Of a DNA stretch of 64,000 bases, positions 47,834 to 56,693 are shown piece by piece (within the stretch, counting starts at the first letter, position 1; each line of letters opens with the position of its first letter). The stretch is from positions 13,137,001 through 13,201,000 of the forward strand of contig NC_079886.1 of NCBI RefSeq assembly GCF_029227915.1, written 5' to 3'. The position numbers were made by a program, and so were the translations under genes. Origin of the DNA: Hydractinia symbiolongicarpus. Taxonomy: Eukaryota; Cnidaria; Hydrozoa; Anthoathecata; Hydractiniidae. The notes under the pieces were generated by a model, which searched no databases, was not told the DNA's origin, and saw only the letters and a list, made by a program, of their open reading frames with translations.

Positions 47834-47838
47834 CCGTT

Positions 47839-49094
47839 CCTCTTGATATGTTTGGAACTCCAAATCAATTTTTTGCAAAACAGTCGCTGAGACTTCTCAG
47901 GTAAAAAAAAGCTGTATCTTTTAAAAAATAGCTAGTTTGTTCGTTACTTAGCTATGATAAAGTGATTTACATTTGCGATTCTTCAGAGTGTTTAAAGCTC
48001 TAATTAAAGCTACGCAATTCCCTAGCATTTCTGCCCAACTATAAAACGACCTTCCTTATATAGTTAGGGATCAAACCCATTACCTTTTTTTTTAATATCA
48101 GGTGAACAAGCAAATGACTTATAGTGATAGCCTAAAAGGTGCAGTAGTTTTCAGGAAAGTTTGACCGGCTTAAGCTACATTTGCATGTGTACGGACTATT
48201 GCATATAAAGTTTAACGTAAAGAACATAAAATAAGTGTCGTCTTATAACTTTACCATGACCATCGTTAAAATGCAGCAGCAGCAGATCAGAATTACAATC
48301 TTTGACAGGCAAATATACGGTGCATTTTTTTGATAAAATTCTTTATGCACTTTGTGAAAAGTGGTGTGTACTTTTGTACCAAGATAACAAACAAGTCCTT
48401 CATTAATCGCCATTTTGTTTTGTACACGAATATTCAAAAAACATTTTTTTCAAATTTGAATCCTAAATCAAACATTTTTTCTTATTTTGGCCTATGGACC
48501 GTTATGTTGTGATACAAGCAAAGAATTTTGCTCCACACTCTGCATACATTATCTGTGGAAAAAATTTTTGTGGAATTTATTTTAGAAGTTTAGGCACAAT
48601 CCACAAAAATATTTCACAGAAATTTTAGAAATCAGTCAAAAATTGGTCAAAGAAATTCTTAATTTTTCATTTCAGCTAGCCGCAACAATTTCTACTGCAA
48701 CATTTTTCATTTCTTCATACTAATTTTGCCTCTTGTAAAGTAACTGAACTTTAGGCACACAAAAATTAATACTGCACATTCCGTGAAAATTATGTCATCT
48801 GCACAAATACATTCTGCAAAATAAAGCATTTTGGTACCATTCATCCACAAAAAAATAAGTTTCAGGAAAACTCATTGTGCAAATACTTTGTACCCTTTGC
48901 AAGTTAGGTTCTTACAATAATTTTGAATGCATATCAAAATTCCAATTAAAAGTTGTAAAGGTAGTTACGTTGCTTATAGCCTGGAAAAGATTTGAGGTAA
49001 ACTTATGTGTGTTTATACTTTTTATGCTTCATATTTCCAAACTTTGTTAAAAACTTGCTGAGTCTTTTTCACTCAAAAATAGAAAGAAATAATA
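47839..49094. other. No recognisable gene
   Basis: AT-rich flank between element B and the virus-like block. Degenerate phrases such as CACAAAAATATT and GTGGAAAAAATTTTTGTGGAA recur between 48540 and 48860. No coding potential was seen. Confidence 0.45.
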
Positions 49095-49325
49095 GGTGGT
49101 AGAAGTAATAACTTCGTGGACATCGACAGCGTTGAGGGGTTAAGGAGAGATATCGAGGAAAATCCCATTATCAGGGACTCTATGACCGATCTAGGTATCC
49201 TCGTAAACTGCACCATTGGAAGGTGCTTGGCCCCGCTACTTGTAGCGGGCCATACAGCCAGACATATGGGAAAAAAGAAAGAGAATTCGGAGAAGGAGGC
49301 GGAGACGGCGGAGACGGCACCATAA
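49095..49325 (+). pseudogene. Virus-like gene A, copy 1 (C-terminal part only)
   Basis: It contains LRRDIEENPIIRDSMTDLGI and LAPLLVAGHTARHM, matching the C-terminal half of the longer gene A at 55264-55887. The N-terminal membrane segment is absent because the virus-like block begins here. Ends in a charged KKKENSEKEAET tail. Function unknown; it lies upstream of two other small membrane-protein genes. Confidence 0.6.
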
Positions 49326-49330
49326 GATAA

Positions 49331-49675
49331 ATGAGTGAAGAAGAACAAAAACAAGAGGAGAGAGTCATAACCAAGAAGAAGAATGAGGGTCGTGTTGCCG
49401 CAGGCAAGAGACTTGCCGAATGGAACCGAAAGAACAAAGCTAACTTACAGAAGAACGTGGGCAAAGAACCTTCACAGGATGATAAGGAACCTGCCGCAGG
49501 TTCTATCAAGTCGATGGGCAGTGTCCACATCTATGGAGGTGGAGCTTTAGCCGTGATTGCCGTAGGAGTAGCCGTCTGTTATATGCTTAGCAGGGGTAAA
49601 AATGAACCCAACAAGCCGGCGGCTAATCCGGAGCCCCAACAGGACAATACTCAGCCTATCCCAAGCATGCAATGA
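49331..49675 (+). CDS. Virus-like gene B, copy 1: small single-span membrane protein
   Basis: 114 codons, six bases after gene A. A basic N-terminal region has RVAAGKRLAEWNRKNKA. A single hydrophobic helix follows (HIYGGGALAVIAVGVAVCYM), then a Pro/Asn/Gln-rich tail. Copy 2 (56049-56387) keeps the NEGRVAAGKRLA-WNRK motif and the helix. Open throughout. Probably a virion or membrane component; I recognise the family only as recurrent in cnidarian virus-like elements. Confidence 0.6.
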   Translation: MSEEEQKQEERVITKKKNEGRVAAGKRLAEWNRKNKANLQKNVGKEPSQDDKEPAAGSIKSMGSVHIYGGGALAVIAVGVAVCYMLSRGKNEPNKPAANPEPQQDNTQPIPSMQ

Positions 49676-49702
49676 ATTTTGCTAAAAAATGACACCTAAT
49701 AA

Positions 49703-49966
49703 ATGGGAACAAACAAGCATGATGAAAATATCGGACCAAAAGAGACCATGATTATTGATGCCCTGTGGGAGTCTGTCAGGCTCGTGTCTTACACAATTCT
49801 CATAGCTATGGGTAGAAAGAAGGCCCTAGGGGTTTCCAGGCCGGGTGCTAAGATGGATATGAAGGATGGTTTGAAACTAGCCGGGTACATGAGTGCAGCG
49901 ATACTGTTCGACGAATACGCGATCAAGCAGGGGTGGTACAAAAAATCGTTAATATCTTCAAAATAG
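49703..49966 (+). CDS. Virus-like gene C, copy 1: small hydrophobic protein
   Basis: 87 codons with two weakly hydrophobic segments (ALWESVRLVSYTILIAMGRK and LKLAGYMSAAILFDEYAIKQG). Copy 2 at 56402-56611 shares the KALGVS-P-K-D layout (KRFLGISSPSTKLDTSD). No function can be assigned. Intact in this copy. Confidence 0.55.
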   Translation: MGTNKHDENIGPKETMIIDALWESVRLVSYTILIAMGRKKALGVSRPGAKMDMKDGLKLAGYMSAAILFDEYAIKQGWYKKSLISSK

Positions 49967-50011
49967 AGCGCCCGGTGAAATTTCAATTTGTCATAGAGAC
50001 AAATAGAAAAT

Positions 50012-50254
50012 ATGGGAGAGGCCAAGCAGTGTCCTAAATGTCAAAAATCCCTCCCTTTGAACCAGTTTAAGGCAAAGGGTAAAGGGCAGCTGACAAAAAC
50101 ATGCACCAAATGCCTTGATCTCGGGAGGGTATCAAAAGGTAATGCAAAACGTCGTATCTATATGCAGCCCTTATACGAGTTAATAATTATGCTACAGGAC
50201 CATATTCACGCCCAATGTAATGAGGGGTATACCTGGGAGAATTATGGTCACTAA
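50012..50254 (+). CDS. Virus-like zinc-ribbon protein 1
   Basis: 80 codons. CPKCQKSLPLNQF and TCTKCLDLGR form a C-x2-C pair set, a small zinc ribbon. The C-terminal part is helical. It belongs to a run of three small zinc-ribbon genes between gene C and the ATPase that is missing from copy 2. Possible roles in transcription or DNA binding are guesses. Confidence 0.55.
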   Translation: MGEAKQCPKCQKSLPLNQFKAKGKGQLTKTCTKCLDLGRVSKGNAKRRIYMQPLYELIIMLQDHIHAQCNEGYTWENYGH

Positions 50255-50345
50255 TGCGTTACGATGGGCACAGTATGCTATAACATCAGGGGATCAGATG
50301 CTGTAGGCTGAAATATGTTCCGGAATAGCCACCATAAACAATAAA

Positions 50346-50576
50346 ATGGATATAAGGTGCTGCCGCGTATGTAAGCAAATATTACCGCCACACAGGTTTA
50401 AAATAAGGGGTAATAGTCGGACTAAGACCTGCTTGGCCTGCCTAGTCAGGGCCAAGGAGAGACGGGTGACTCCTAAAAATAGGGACATCAAAGACGTTGA
50501 AATAGACCCCCTGCTATCGATCAGGAAATTCGGGGTGTTCAACAGGATGAAAACTACCTCATCCAATATGACCTAA
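50346..50576 (+). CDS. Virus-like zinc-ribbon protein 2
   Basis: 76 codons. CCRVCKQILPPHRF and TCLACLVRAKERR again give two C-x2-C pairs, related to the gene at 50012. Its TAA shares one base with the ATG of the next frame (TAATG at 50574-50578), compact viral spacing. Confidence 0.55.
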   Translation: MDIRCCRVCKQILPPHRFKIRGNSRTKTCLACLVRAKERRVTPKNRDIKDVEIDPLLSIRKFGVFNRMKTTSSNMT

Positions 50577-50843
50577 TGACATATAACATTATACCTCAAT
50601 ATATCGAACTTATCGGGGATAAACCCGAGAAGGCAAGGCTCGTTGAGAGGTACCGCAATGCATTGCGGTGCCTGCAGTGATAATTACCGTATACCCAACC
50701 ATCCCTTGAATACAAGGCTCGAGGGACCAAGCTCTGCCCTGTCTGTCGAGGGTCACTGGAAAACAGGCATGGGGGCGTATTAATATGTACGGGCTGTGCA
50801 GCCCTGTACCCCAGGATACATGATCGAAATTGGTCGAATTATT
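50576..50843 (+). pseudogene. Virus-like zinc-ribbon protein 3, frameshifted
   Basis: It starts MTYNIIPQYIELIGDKPEKA, then stops follow ALRCLQ near 50681. In a second frame it continues with KLCPVCRGSLENRHGGVLIC and TGCAALYP, a third C-x2-C zinc ribbon, ending near HDRNWSNY just before the ATPase ATG. Confidence 0.5.
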
Positions 50844-50851
50844 GAAATAAA

Positions 50852-51424
50852 ATGGATATTGTGGGTGACCCCCACACGGCAATCTTTACATATCCTACGG
50901 GTTATGGGAAAACACAGCGCGTCCTGGACCTGTTGGAAAATGAGTATGGGAGGCACTTCAACAATATTATCATCCTATGCCCTATCCTGAAATGGAATAA
51001 GACATACCTGGAGAGGGCCTCATTATGTAGGGATGTATTTATGCTAGACCCCGGGAATGAGTTGTTTGAATGGATAGTGAAACTATCCTCATTGCTGGCA
51101 GGCGAGAACACGTTGTTTGTAATTGATGACGTCATCGCTGATACAAGCCTCGATAAATGTCGACAATCCCTACTTGAACTTGCTATCAGCGGCAGGCATC
51201 TGGGCATAGTTTGTGGCTCCTAACACAATTGTATACGGTATTACCAAAAAATTTGAAGAGGCAGAAAAAAACCCTGTTTTTATGGTACCCACATGAAAGG
51301 TCCGATATGAAAATGATACACGAAGAGACGAACCTAATAACGGACTGGGATAAGATTAAAATTGAACTGAAGAGGTCCAAACATGCCTGCCTTTTTGTAA
51401 GATTGGAACACCCCAGGACTTGAA
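50852..51424 (+). pseudogene. Genome-packaging ATPase (FtsK/A32-type), copy 1, frameshifted
   Basis: Walker A is TYPTGYGKTQRVLDLL near residue 15; Walker B is NTLFVIDDVIAD. After SGRH the frame shifts near 51205 and resumes LWLLTQLYTVLPKN (sensor-like) and DMKMIHEETNLI. Length and motif order match the small ATPases of Polinton-like elements, which pump DNA into the capsid in related viruses. Paralogue of 56694-57293. Only one frameshift separates it from an open frame. Confidence 0.75.
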
Positions 51425-51476
51425 AAATTTTGGATTGAGCATACAAACAACCTACCTGAATAAATGGCGAAAAATG

Positions 51477-52003
51477 ATGTCATCTCAAAAGATTGTTATG
51501 GTGCTTTCCCCACATGTAGAAATTATATACGACAATTGTAAGGCCCCATGGTTTAAAAGAGCTGATCTTGCTACGTTTTTAGGTATTACAAACGTTAGGA
51601 ATTATGGACTTGATCGTCATATGACAATATCAAGGGCGGAAATAGAGGGTATGCGAGGAAGAGTGGTATGGAAATCAAAAACATAAAACTTTTATCCAAG
51701 GAGGAGGGCACTATTTACAACATCAGCACCGCTTTTGATGGCGAAGATATGGTGACGCAGCATCGTATTGATGGATATAGGATCGACCTGTACTTCCCGA
51801 GGTACAGATTGGCTATCGAATGTGATGAATTTGGACATGCCGATAGGGATATAGGCTACGAGGTAAATGGAAAAAAACATATCGAGCAAGCCTTGGGATG
51901 CACCTTCATACGATATAACCCCGATGCCTACAACTTCTCCATTTTTCCCGTCATTAACAAGATTTATCGCTATATGCTTACCGAAATTAACCGGGAGTAC
52001 TAG
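51477..52003 (+). pseudogene. MSV199-like N-terminus fused to PD-(D/E)XK-like nuclease, frameshifted
   Basis: MSSQKIVMVLSPHVEIIYDN, then FKRADLATFLGITNVRNYGL and SRAEIEG form an MSV199/KilA-N-like DNA-binding domain. A frameshift near 51675 leads to HRIDGYRIDLYFPRYRLAIE and CDEFGHADRD: Asp followed by Glu-x-Asp/Glu suggests a restriction-like (VSR/DUF559-type) nuclease fold. The end is NREY, stop at 52003. Paralogous N-terminus at 52087. Catalytic role is inferred only. Confidence 0.6.
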
Positions 52004-52086
52004 GTCTTAAGCGGGTGTTTTTAATACCTTGCGGGTATTAAGATGACAGTTATAAAAACCCCCGGCCAAACATCGGTATATAGAAA

Positions 52087-52691
52087 ATGTCTTCACAACT
52101 CGCCTTATTCAATGCAATACCTGCAGGATCAATTGAGACTTTGTTCGATAAACAGGACCAACCCCTCTTTAAGCGCGCCGATCTCGAGAGATTCCTGTGT
52201 ATTCCAAATGCTAGGCAGTTTGGTCTAGATCGCAATAAGACAATATCAAGGGGAGAAATAGAGGGTATGCTGGGGATCATTGGCGACTACACCAAGCCGG
52301 GTACGCTAGGGGGAGGGAAGAACAGGCATGATGTATTTGTCACGCTGAACGGAGCGTTGATGAGATTGAGGAGCTGAAGCAACGTGCCGTGCCCCACCTC
52401 GAAGATCCTGGCAAGGATAACTCTATCGTAATAATCCAGAAGAATTATGATGATCCCTGGCCATACGTTGCGATCTGTGGACAACAGGGGTATGTAGCAC
52501 AAAAAATGCGCAATAAGCTTGTTGATTACACCAAGGGTGAGATTGTGGTACTGGCAGAGAGCCCGAATTCTATCGTCCATTACAACTGGCTGCGAGAACG
52601 TGGATGTATTAAAGTCAACCCGGAGAGGGTCAGACATTTTAGGCTTGGTGAGAATTACACACATGAACGACTCCTGGAACTCGCGGAATAG
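52087..52691 (+). pseudogene. MSV199-like protein, second copy, frameshifted
   Basis: The N-terminal frame (52087-52377) has LFKRADLERFLCIPNARQFG and ISRGEIEG, paralogous to 51477. Homology continues after a frameshift near 52370 as DPGKDNSIVIIQKNYDD and VVLAESPNSIVHYNWLRERG to 52691. The middle coiled-coil expected in such proteins is short or deleted. Likely a DNA-binding viral accessory protein. Confidence 0.55.
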
Positions 52692-52770
52692 GCATGATTT
52701 TACTACTCTTGCGGGTAGTAAAAGTTATATGCAAAAATGGGTACCCCTTGGTAAAGCTCGATCCCTATCA
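52692..52770. other. Convergent junction between MSV199-like gene and integrase
   Basis: Short intergenic segment with an inverted repeat ACTACTCTTGCGGGTAGTA near 52700, placed between two converging genes. It could act as a bidirectional terminator-like or 3'-end element. A related phrase ACCTTGCGGGTATTA lies near 52026. Confidence 0.35.
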
Positions 52771-53735
52771 TCAATCCATTACATATTCTGGAGGCACTTC
52801 AACATCCTCCGGTATCAGCATTAGTTCTTCCGAAACAAAGCTGCGATCGGGATCATCCTTCAAATAGTATAACATGCGACTACCTGCTACTATACGATCC
52901 AACCTATACATCTTTTTACTCCAGAAAGCATCATTGGCACGTCGTTTCGCATCACCGTGCTCTTCCCCGGGTTGCAGGAGGTACAAGTATAAACCATCCT
53001 CGGGCAGGGGTTTCTCTTCGGGATATTCCTCTTCTTTTGTGAGTGTTACATCATCCAGTTTGATCGCTTTGTTAGGTTTCATACCAATCATAGCAGTCTT
53101 GGAATTGTGGAGACCCTTCAGAGTGATATACAGATGCTTGACCCAAGTGCTACTAGTCTCGTTAGAGACCAACTCCTGAGCATCCTGAGGCTTAAAAAGC
53201 CTCTCAGCAAGGACTTTATTGTACGATTCCACGAAGGCTGTGAATGTATGGTGTCAACACCTTTGCCTTCCAGTAGTTTCGTTACATCCGATTTAAACTC
53301 GGATCCATTGTCACATTGGAAGGTTTTAGGGTAATGAAGGGGTCCTGCTTTGTAAATATCTTTGATCATCTCAGCGACCTCACTAGCTTTCTTTGTTCGT
53401 AGGGGTCTTCGTTCGTCAAAGCATGTCAGAATTTATTGTACGTACTACCATACAACCGATCATGGGGCATATAGAGCAGGTCAAACTGATGCGTCTCATT
53501 CGGTGTAGTAATTGTGAAATGCGGATAATCGATCTTTTTAGGGCCTTTGATATGCCGGAAAAAATAAGAGTTGCCTAGATACCCAATGAGTTACCAGCTA
53601 TTTGGGGACACCGCTCTCCTTTGCGAGTAATTTGACGGCCTCCCGTCCGGTCCAGAGATGTTCTGGGGTATAGTAGATATTGCCAAGCTTTTCTACTTCC
53701 TTCTCGGTAATGACATGTGGTGATTTTTCTAACAT
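52771..53735 (-). pseudogene. Retroviral-type integrase, copy 1, broken
   Basis: It starts MLEKSPHVITEKEVEKLGNI at 53735. A TAG interrupts after SGVPK. Then across frameshifts come HQFDLLYMPHDRLYGS (first Asp), a deletion near 53430, KTFQCDNGSEFKSD (second Asp), a short deletion near 53245, and AFVESYNKVLAERL with the catalytic Glu codon GAA near 53230. The C-terminal part (53210-52771) is open: GMKPNKAIKLDDV, LYLYLLQPGEEHGD, RSFVSEELMLIPEDVEVPP. All three DDE residues remain although the gene is disabled. It would have inserted the element into host DNA. It converges on the MSV199-like gene. Confidence 0.75.
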
Positions 53736-53766
53736 ATTTCTTATATGTCAGAAAAAACGCAAGTTC

Positions 53767-54190
53767 TTACAGATACTTGTAGGCCACGAAGCCTAGCAGG
53801 GACAGGCAGCCAAGGACGAACGTGAGTTCCCCATCCTGTTGGGTTTTTAAAGGACTGTAAAAATCGTGGGGCTATTTTGTCTGAGGCAATGTAGAATTAA
53901 TACATAGAATCATCAAGCTCCTTAAGACTTTTTCCCGCCTTAATTTGCTTCTCTCTTTCTGTCGCAAACCAGTCGAGTTTTTTCTGTCTATCCCTGATCC
54001 ATTGGGCCTGGGCCGTATTGAGTCTTTCAACGGCCTGATCGTGCCGTTTACGTTCCGCCTTGCCGTGCCCTGATAGCCTAGAAAATAGATAATTAGTCCC
54101 ACTGAATGCCAGAGCGTTAATAGCCGCACCTGCTACCAGTACTGCTATAGTAGCAATTTTATTAATACTCCACACGGTCCAGCCTGCCAT
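53767..54190 (-). pseudogene. Virus-like membrane/coiled-coil protein
   Basis: It starts MAGWTVWSINKIATIAVLVA with a membrane helix, then LAFSGTNYLFSRL and a charged coiled-coil (ERKRHDQAVERLNTAQAQW). It ends ELDDSMY at a stop near 53897; after a frameshift or deletion the end DGELTFVLGCLSLLGFVAYK gives a second membrane helix, stop at 53767. Its start overlaps the end of the capsid-like gene by 29 bases. Structural role is possible; not proven. Confidence 0.5.
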
Positions 54191-54715
54191 CCAGGATGTT
54201 TAATTGCGCGTCCTGTAGGAGATACACGTAACATTTAAAATCACCGGTTCCATCGGATTCTTTGGTAATGTGCAGGGTGACCCCATCACTCAAGCGTTGC
54301 AGCGGTCTACCACTACCATGTACTATGTCATCTGGGGAGCTCCGGAAGTTCACAAACAGGGCATATCGTTCGTTGAAAAATTGCCCGATGGTTACATTGG
54401 AGTTCCCGCGTCTGCCAAAGATATTGACGATCTGTTCCAGATGATCCTTGGGAAACATGGCATGAGAGTACAATTCGTTTGGCTCTCCTTCGACGGTGAC
54501 GCTAATCTTCTCTAATTTGGGGTTGTAAAACGTTTCGTTAAGACCGGCATAGGGTTTTACCTTTCCCGGGTCTAAAAACAGCAGCAGTACACCTTTGAAG
54601 GACTTGAGGGGGAGTCGATTTGGATGTTGTAACTGGTATCAGCTTTTGCATAGTAAGCACCTCCATTCTGAGTACCCCTTCATAGGGTAGGGCGAGCCTC
54701 AAATATCGGGACATC
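54162..54715 (-). pseudogene. Capsid-like structural protein, C-terminal fragment
   Basis: Across a frameshift near 54610 it reads AKADTSYNIQIDSPS, then LLLFLDPGKVKPYAGLNETF, LEKISVTVEGEPNELYSHAM, VTIGQFFNERYALFVNFRSS, DDIVHGSGR and CYVYLLQDAQLNILDGRL. The alternating beta-strand pattern suggests a jelly-roll protein. Similar genes recur near ATPase and integrase in cnidarian virus-like elements. Capsid function is an inference; the N-terminal part is missing. Confidence 0.45.
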
Positions 54716-54743
54716 ATTGAACGGATACGGATAGCGCCCTATT

Positions 54744-55169
54744 TTGCCATCTCGGGGGGAGAGTTGGGAGATGTCGTTTGCGAGATGCCCTGAAATGCTC
54801 GAGTGGTATGACGCTGATGTTCCAAAATGGATAGTCACCGATAAGCACTCGAGTCGAAAGGGATGTCTGTTTAAACCCGAATTCATCGAGTTTAGGATGA
54901 TTGCATTGACGGCGAAGTGTTACTTTGTCAAAGGTAAGGAGGGTACAAAATTCTCGTGCAAAGGCATGTCAATGAGGCAGAATGAAGTGACGTGGGCTAG
55001 GTACCTGAGTACGCTAAATGGTATTTTAGACACTGCTATAAACGTAGGTTTCCGGGTTCACAACCAAGACATGGTCACGTACCAGCAAAACAAGCTAGGA
55101 CTCTCGGCTTTCTACGATAAGCGAGTTGTGATCGAAGATGGTGTACACACGGTGCCTTTGAAGCTTTAA
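54744..55169 (+). pseudogene. DNA polymerase B (protein-primed type), C-terminal fragment
   Basis: KPEFIEFRMIALTAKCYFV, CKGMSMRQNEVTWARYL, and LGLSAFYDKRVVIEDGVHTV match in order the end of Polinton/adenovirus-like polymerase B (the EF-GLR-K-Y region, the K-KG region, and the final DDKR-I-DG-HT phrase). The palm and exonuclease domains are missing. It is the only replication gene seen and ends 95 bp before the copy 2 gene A. Confidence 0.6.
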
Positions 55170-55263
55170 AAGCTATGTGGATCGTAGATAGTCAAAAGAA
55201 GGGCCGTCGATTCATATCAAATTAAAACTCGTTAGATGGTTGTTCACCAACCAACTAAACAAA

Positions 55264-55887
55264 ATGGCTTTATGCCTACATATTGCCGTACTGCTCCCGT
55301 ACATCTTAATCGCGCTCATCTTCCTACGTTATCGACGTCTAATAAACATGGTTGCAGATCTCGCTGATATATTTGATGAAATTCATACACCAGCGCCAGA
55401 GCAACGCGACAAACCTCTGGATAAACGTCAAGCTTTGACGGACGCTATACGTCGAGGGCAAAAGCACCTTCTACTGAAAAAGTGCACAGATGCCATCCTT
55501 GACAAGGCTTCACCTAAAACAATCGAGAAAATCCACAACGAGTTCGTTCAACGTGAACTCCAGGAAAAATGGGAAAAGAGTGCCAAATCTCTATCGTCAC
55601 AAGCCATTAGCATGTATGCCAAGGTCGTGGGGCGTGTGGTGCAGCTTGATAGCGCAGAGGCCCTGTCGAAAGATATTGAAGAGGACCCCATCATTAAGGA
55701 CTCCATGGCCGACTTATGTCTCCTTGTCTACTCCGCATTTGGAAAGTTTCTAACGCCCCTTCTAGTGGCTGCACACACCGTCAATCACTGCCAACTATCT
55801 ACGTCCAAAGCGTTTGAAGAGATAGCCGATGAAGAACAAGAGAATAATGGGGAACAGTCTATCAAAGAGAAGCTTGAACAATCGTGA
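55264..55887 (+). CDS. Virus-like gene A, copy 2, full length
   Basis: Start chosen at 55264 (MALCLHIAVLLPYILIALIF), which puts a membrane helix at the N-terminus; an upstream ATG at 55240 is also possible. The middle is basic and helical (KRQALTDAIRRGQKHLLLKK, IHNEFVQRELQEKWEKSAKS). The conserved C-terminal part is LSKDIEEDPIIKDSMADLCL with FLTPLLVAAHT. An acidic tail ends it. Complete and open at 207 codons. Function unknown. Confidence 0.6.
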   Translation: MALCLHIAVLLPYILIALIFLRYRRLINMVADLADIFDEIHTPAPEQRDKPLDKRQALTDAIRRGQKHLLLKKCTDAILDKASPKTIEKIHNEFVQRELQEKWEKSAKSLSSQAISMYAKVVGRVVQLDSAEALSKDIEEDPIIKDSMADLCLLVYSAFGKFLTPLLVAAHTVNHCQLSTSKAFEEIADEEQENNGEQSIKEKLEQS

Positions 55888-56048
55888 CCTTTACGATAGA
55901 CTTCGTGTCAGGACCAGCGGCGGCCTTATCCGATATTCGGATTTGTGCAGCATAGGGGGAGACCATGGCGCATAATGTATGAAGGAAGATATGGCTGGAA
56001 AGTATTATAGAGTGAAATGCTTTCTGTAAGTCTCATGGTTTACAAGAA

Positions 56049-56387
56049 ATGAAGGAGGAATCTAACCAAGTTATTACCAAGAAAAACGAGGGCCGTGTTG
56101 CTGCTGGCAAGAGACTTGCTAAATGGAATCGCAAGGACAAGCTGGAGAAGAAGAAGAACTTGGGTAAAAGTACTTCCCAAGAGAGTCAGGAACATGCCTC
56201 AGTATCCTCCAAGTCTACGGGCAGTGTATATATCTATGGCGCTGGAGGTCTCGTTGCTATATTAGTTTGTGTAGGTGGAGCTTATTATATTCTACGTAAA
56301 CCGACCATGCCCGAGCCGCCATCATCCGACGCAGAACGTAGTTCCGGGAGTACATACGACTCCCACGCCCAAGCTCACATGTTATAA
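56049..56387 (+). CDS. Virus-like gene B, copy 2
   Basis: 112 codons; KKNEGRVAAGKRLAKWNRKD, then a single helix (VYIYGAGGLVAILVCVGGAY) and a Pro/Ser-rich tail. Clear paralogue of 49331-49675. Open throughout. Confidence 0.6.
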   Translation: MKEESNQVITKKNEGRVAAGKRLAKWNRKDKLEKKKNLGKSTSQESQEHASVSSKSTGSVYIYGAGGLVAILVCVGGAYYILRKPTMPEPPSSDAERSSGSTYDSHAQAHML

Positions 56388-56401
56388 ACCTAATAATAAA
56401 C

Positions 56402-56611
56402 ATGAGTTCTAATGTTACGCCCCTGCAAAAAGAGATAATTGATGTCCTGTATAGGACAGTCGTGGACCTTGGGTTAACACTTGCATATGCCATGGTTGGC
56501 AAGAGGTTCCTCGGGATTAGTAGTCCCAGTACTAAGTTGGATACCAGCGATGTAATGAAAATGATCGCTTATTTTTTAGCGGGACGTGGAAGTCGTAAGA
56601 TGGCCGTATGA
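56402..56611 (+). CDS. Virus-like gene C, copy 2, probably truncated
   Basis: DVLYRTVVDLGLTLAYAMVG and KRFLGISSPSTKLDTSD correspond to gene C of copy 1. After KMIAYFLAG the C-terminal end differs (GRGSRKMAV, stop), most likely because of a frameshift, since the next bases still spell a GWIP-like end in another frame. Confidence 0.5.
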   Translation: MSSNVTPLQKEIIDVLYRTVVDLGLTLAYAMVGKRFLGISSPSTKLDTSDVMKMIAYFLAGRGSRKMAV

Positions 56612-56693
56612 AAGGGATGGATTCCTGCGAGTATAGTCCCGAAGAAGTAAGTACATGCAAGGTTTCTGTCTGCCCAAGGAAGAGAGAATAAAT

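Larger units (their letters stand above)
43305..47838. mobile_element. Element B: Ginger/KRBA2-like integrase transposon with OTU and F-box cargo, TSD included
   Basis: A 4524-bp element (43310-47833) starts TGTTATGCCCCAC and ends GTGTGGCATAACA. It is bounded by a perfect 5-bp duplication CCGTT (43305-43309 and 47834-47838). The subterminal regions hold about ten copies each of a 15-mer (TGCCCCACTTTGTAA and its inverse), pointing inward from both ends. All recognised genes are on the minus strand: a transposase (47035-46647, then 46375 onward) that fuses integrase and OTU domains, then an F-box gene toward the left end. The integrase is related to gypsy-type integrases and to KRBA2-like proteins; I recall OTU domains from Ginger1 transposons. 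Stops, frameshifts and a lost catalytic Glu make this copy inactive. Confidence 0.85.

Noticed and set aside
47311-47904. A 197-residue plus-strand protein
   Set aside because: Its C-terminal repeats come from translating the TIR 15-mers and its N-terminus is AT-rich hydrophobic noise.
53107-53334. Plus-strand open frames over 52874-53334
   Set aside because: They are shadows of the minus-strand integrase, whose motifs are clear.
55407-55753. The frame at 55490-55753 as a separate gene
   Set aside because: It overlaps gene A in another frame and has no motif conserved in copy 1.
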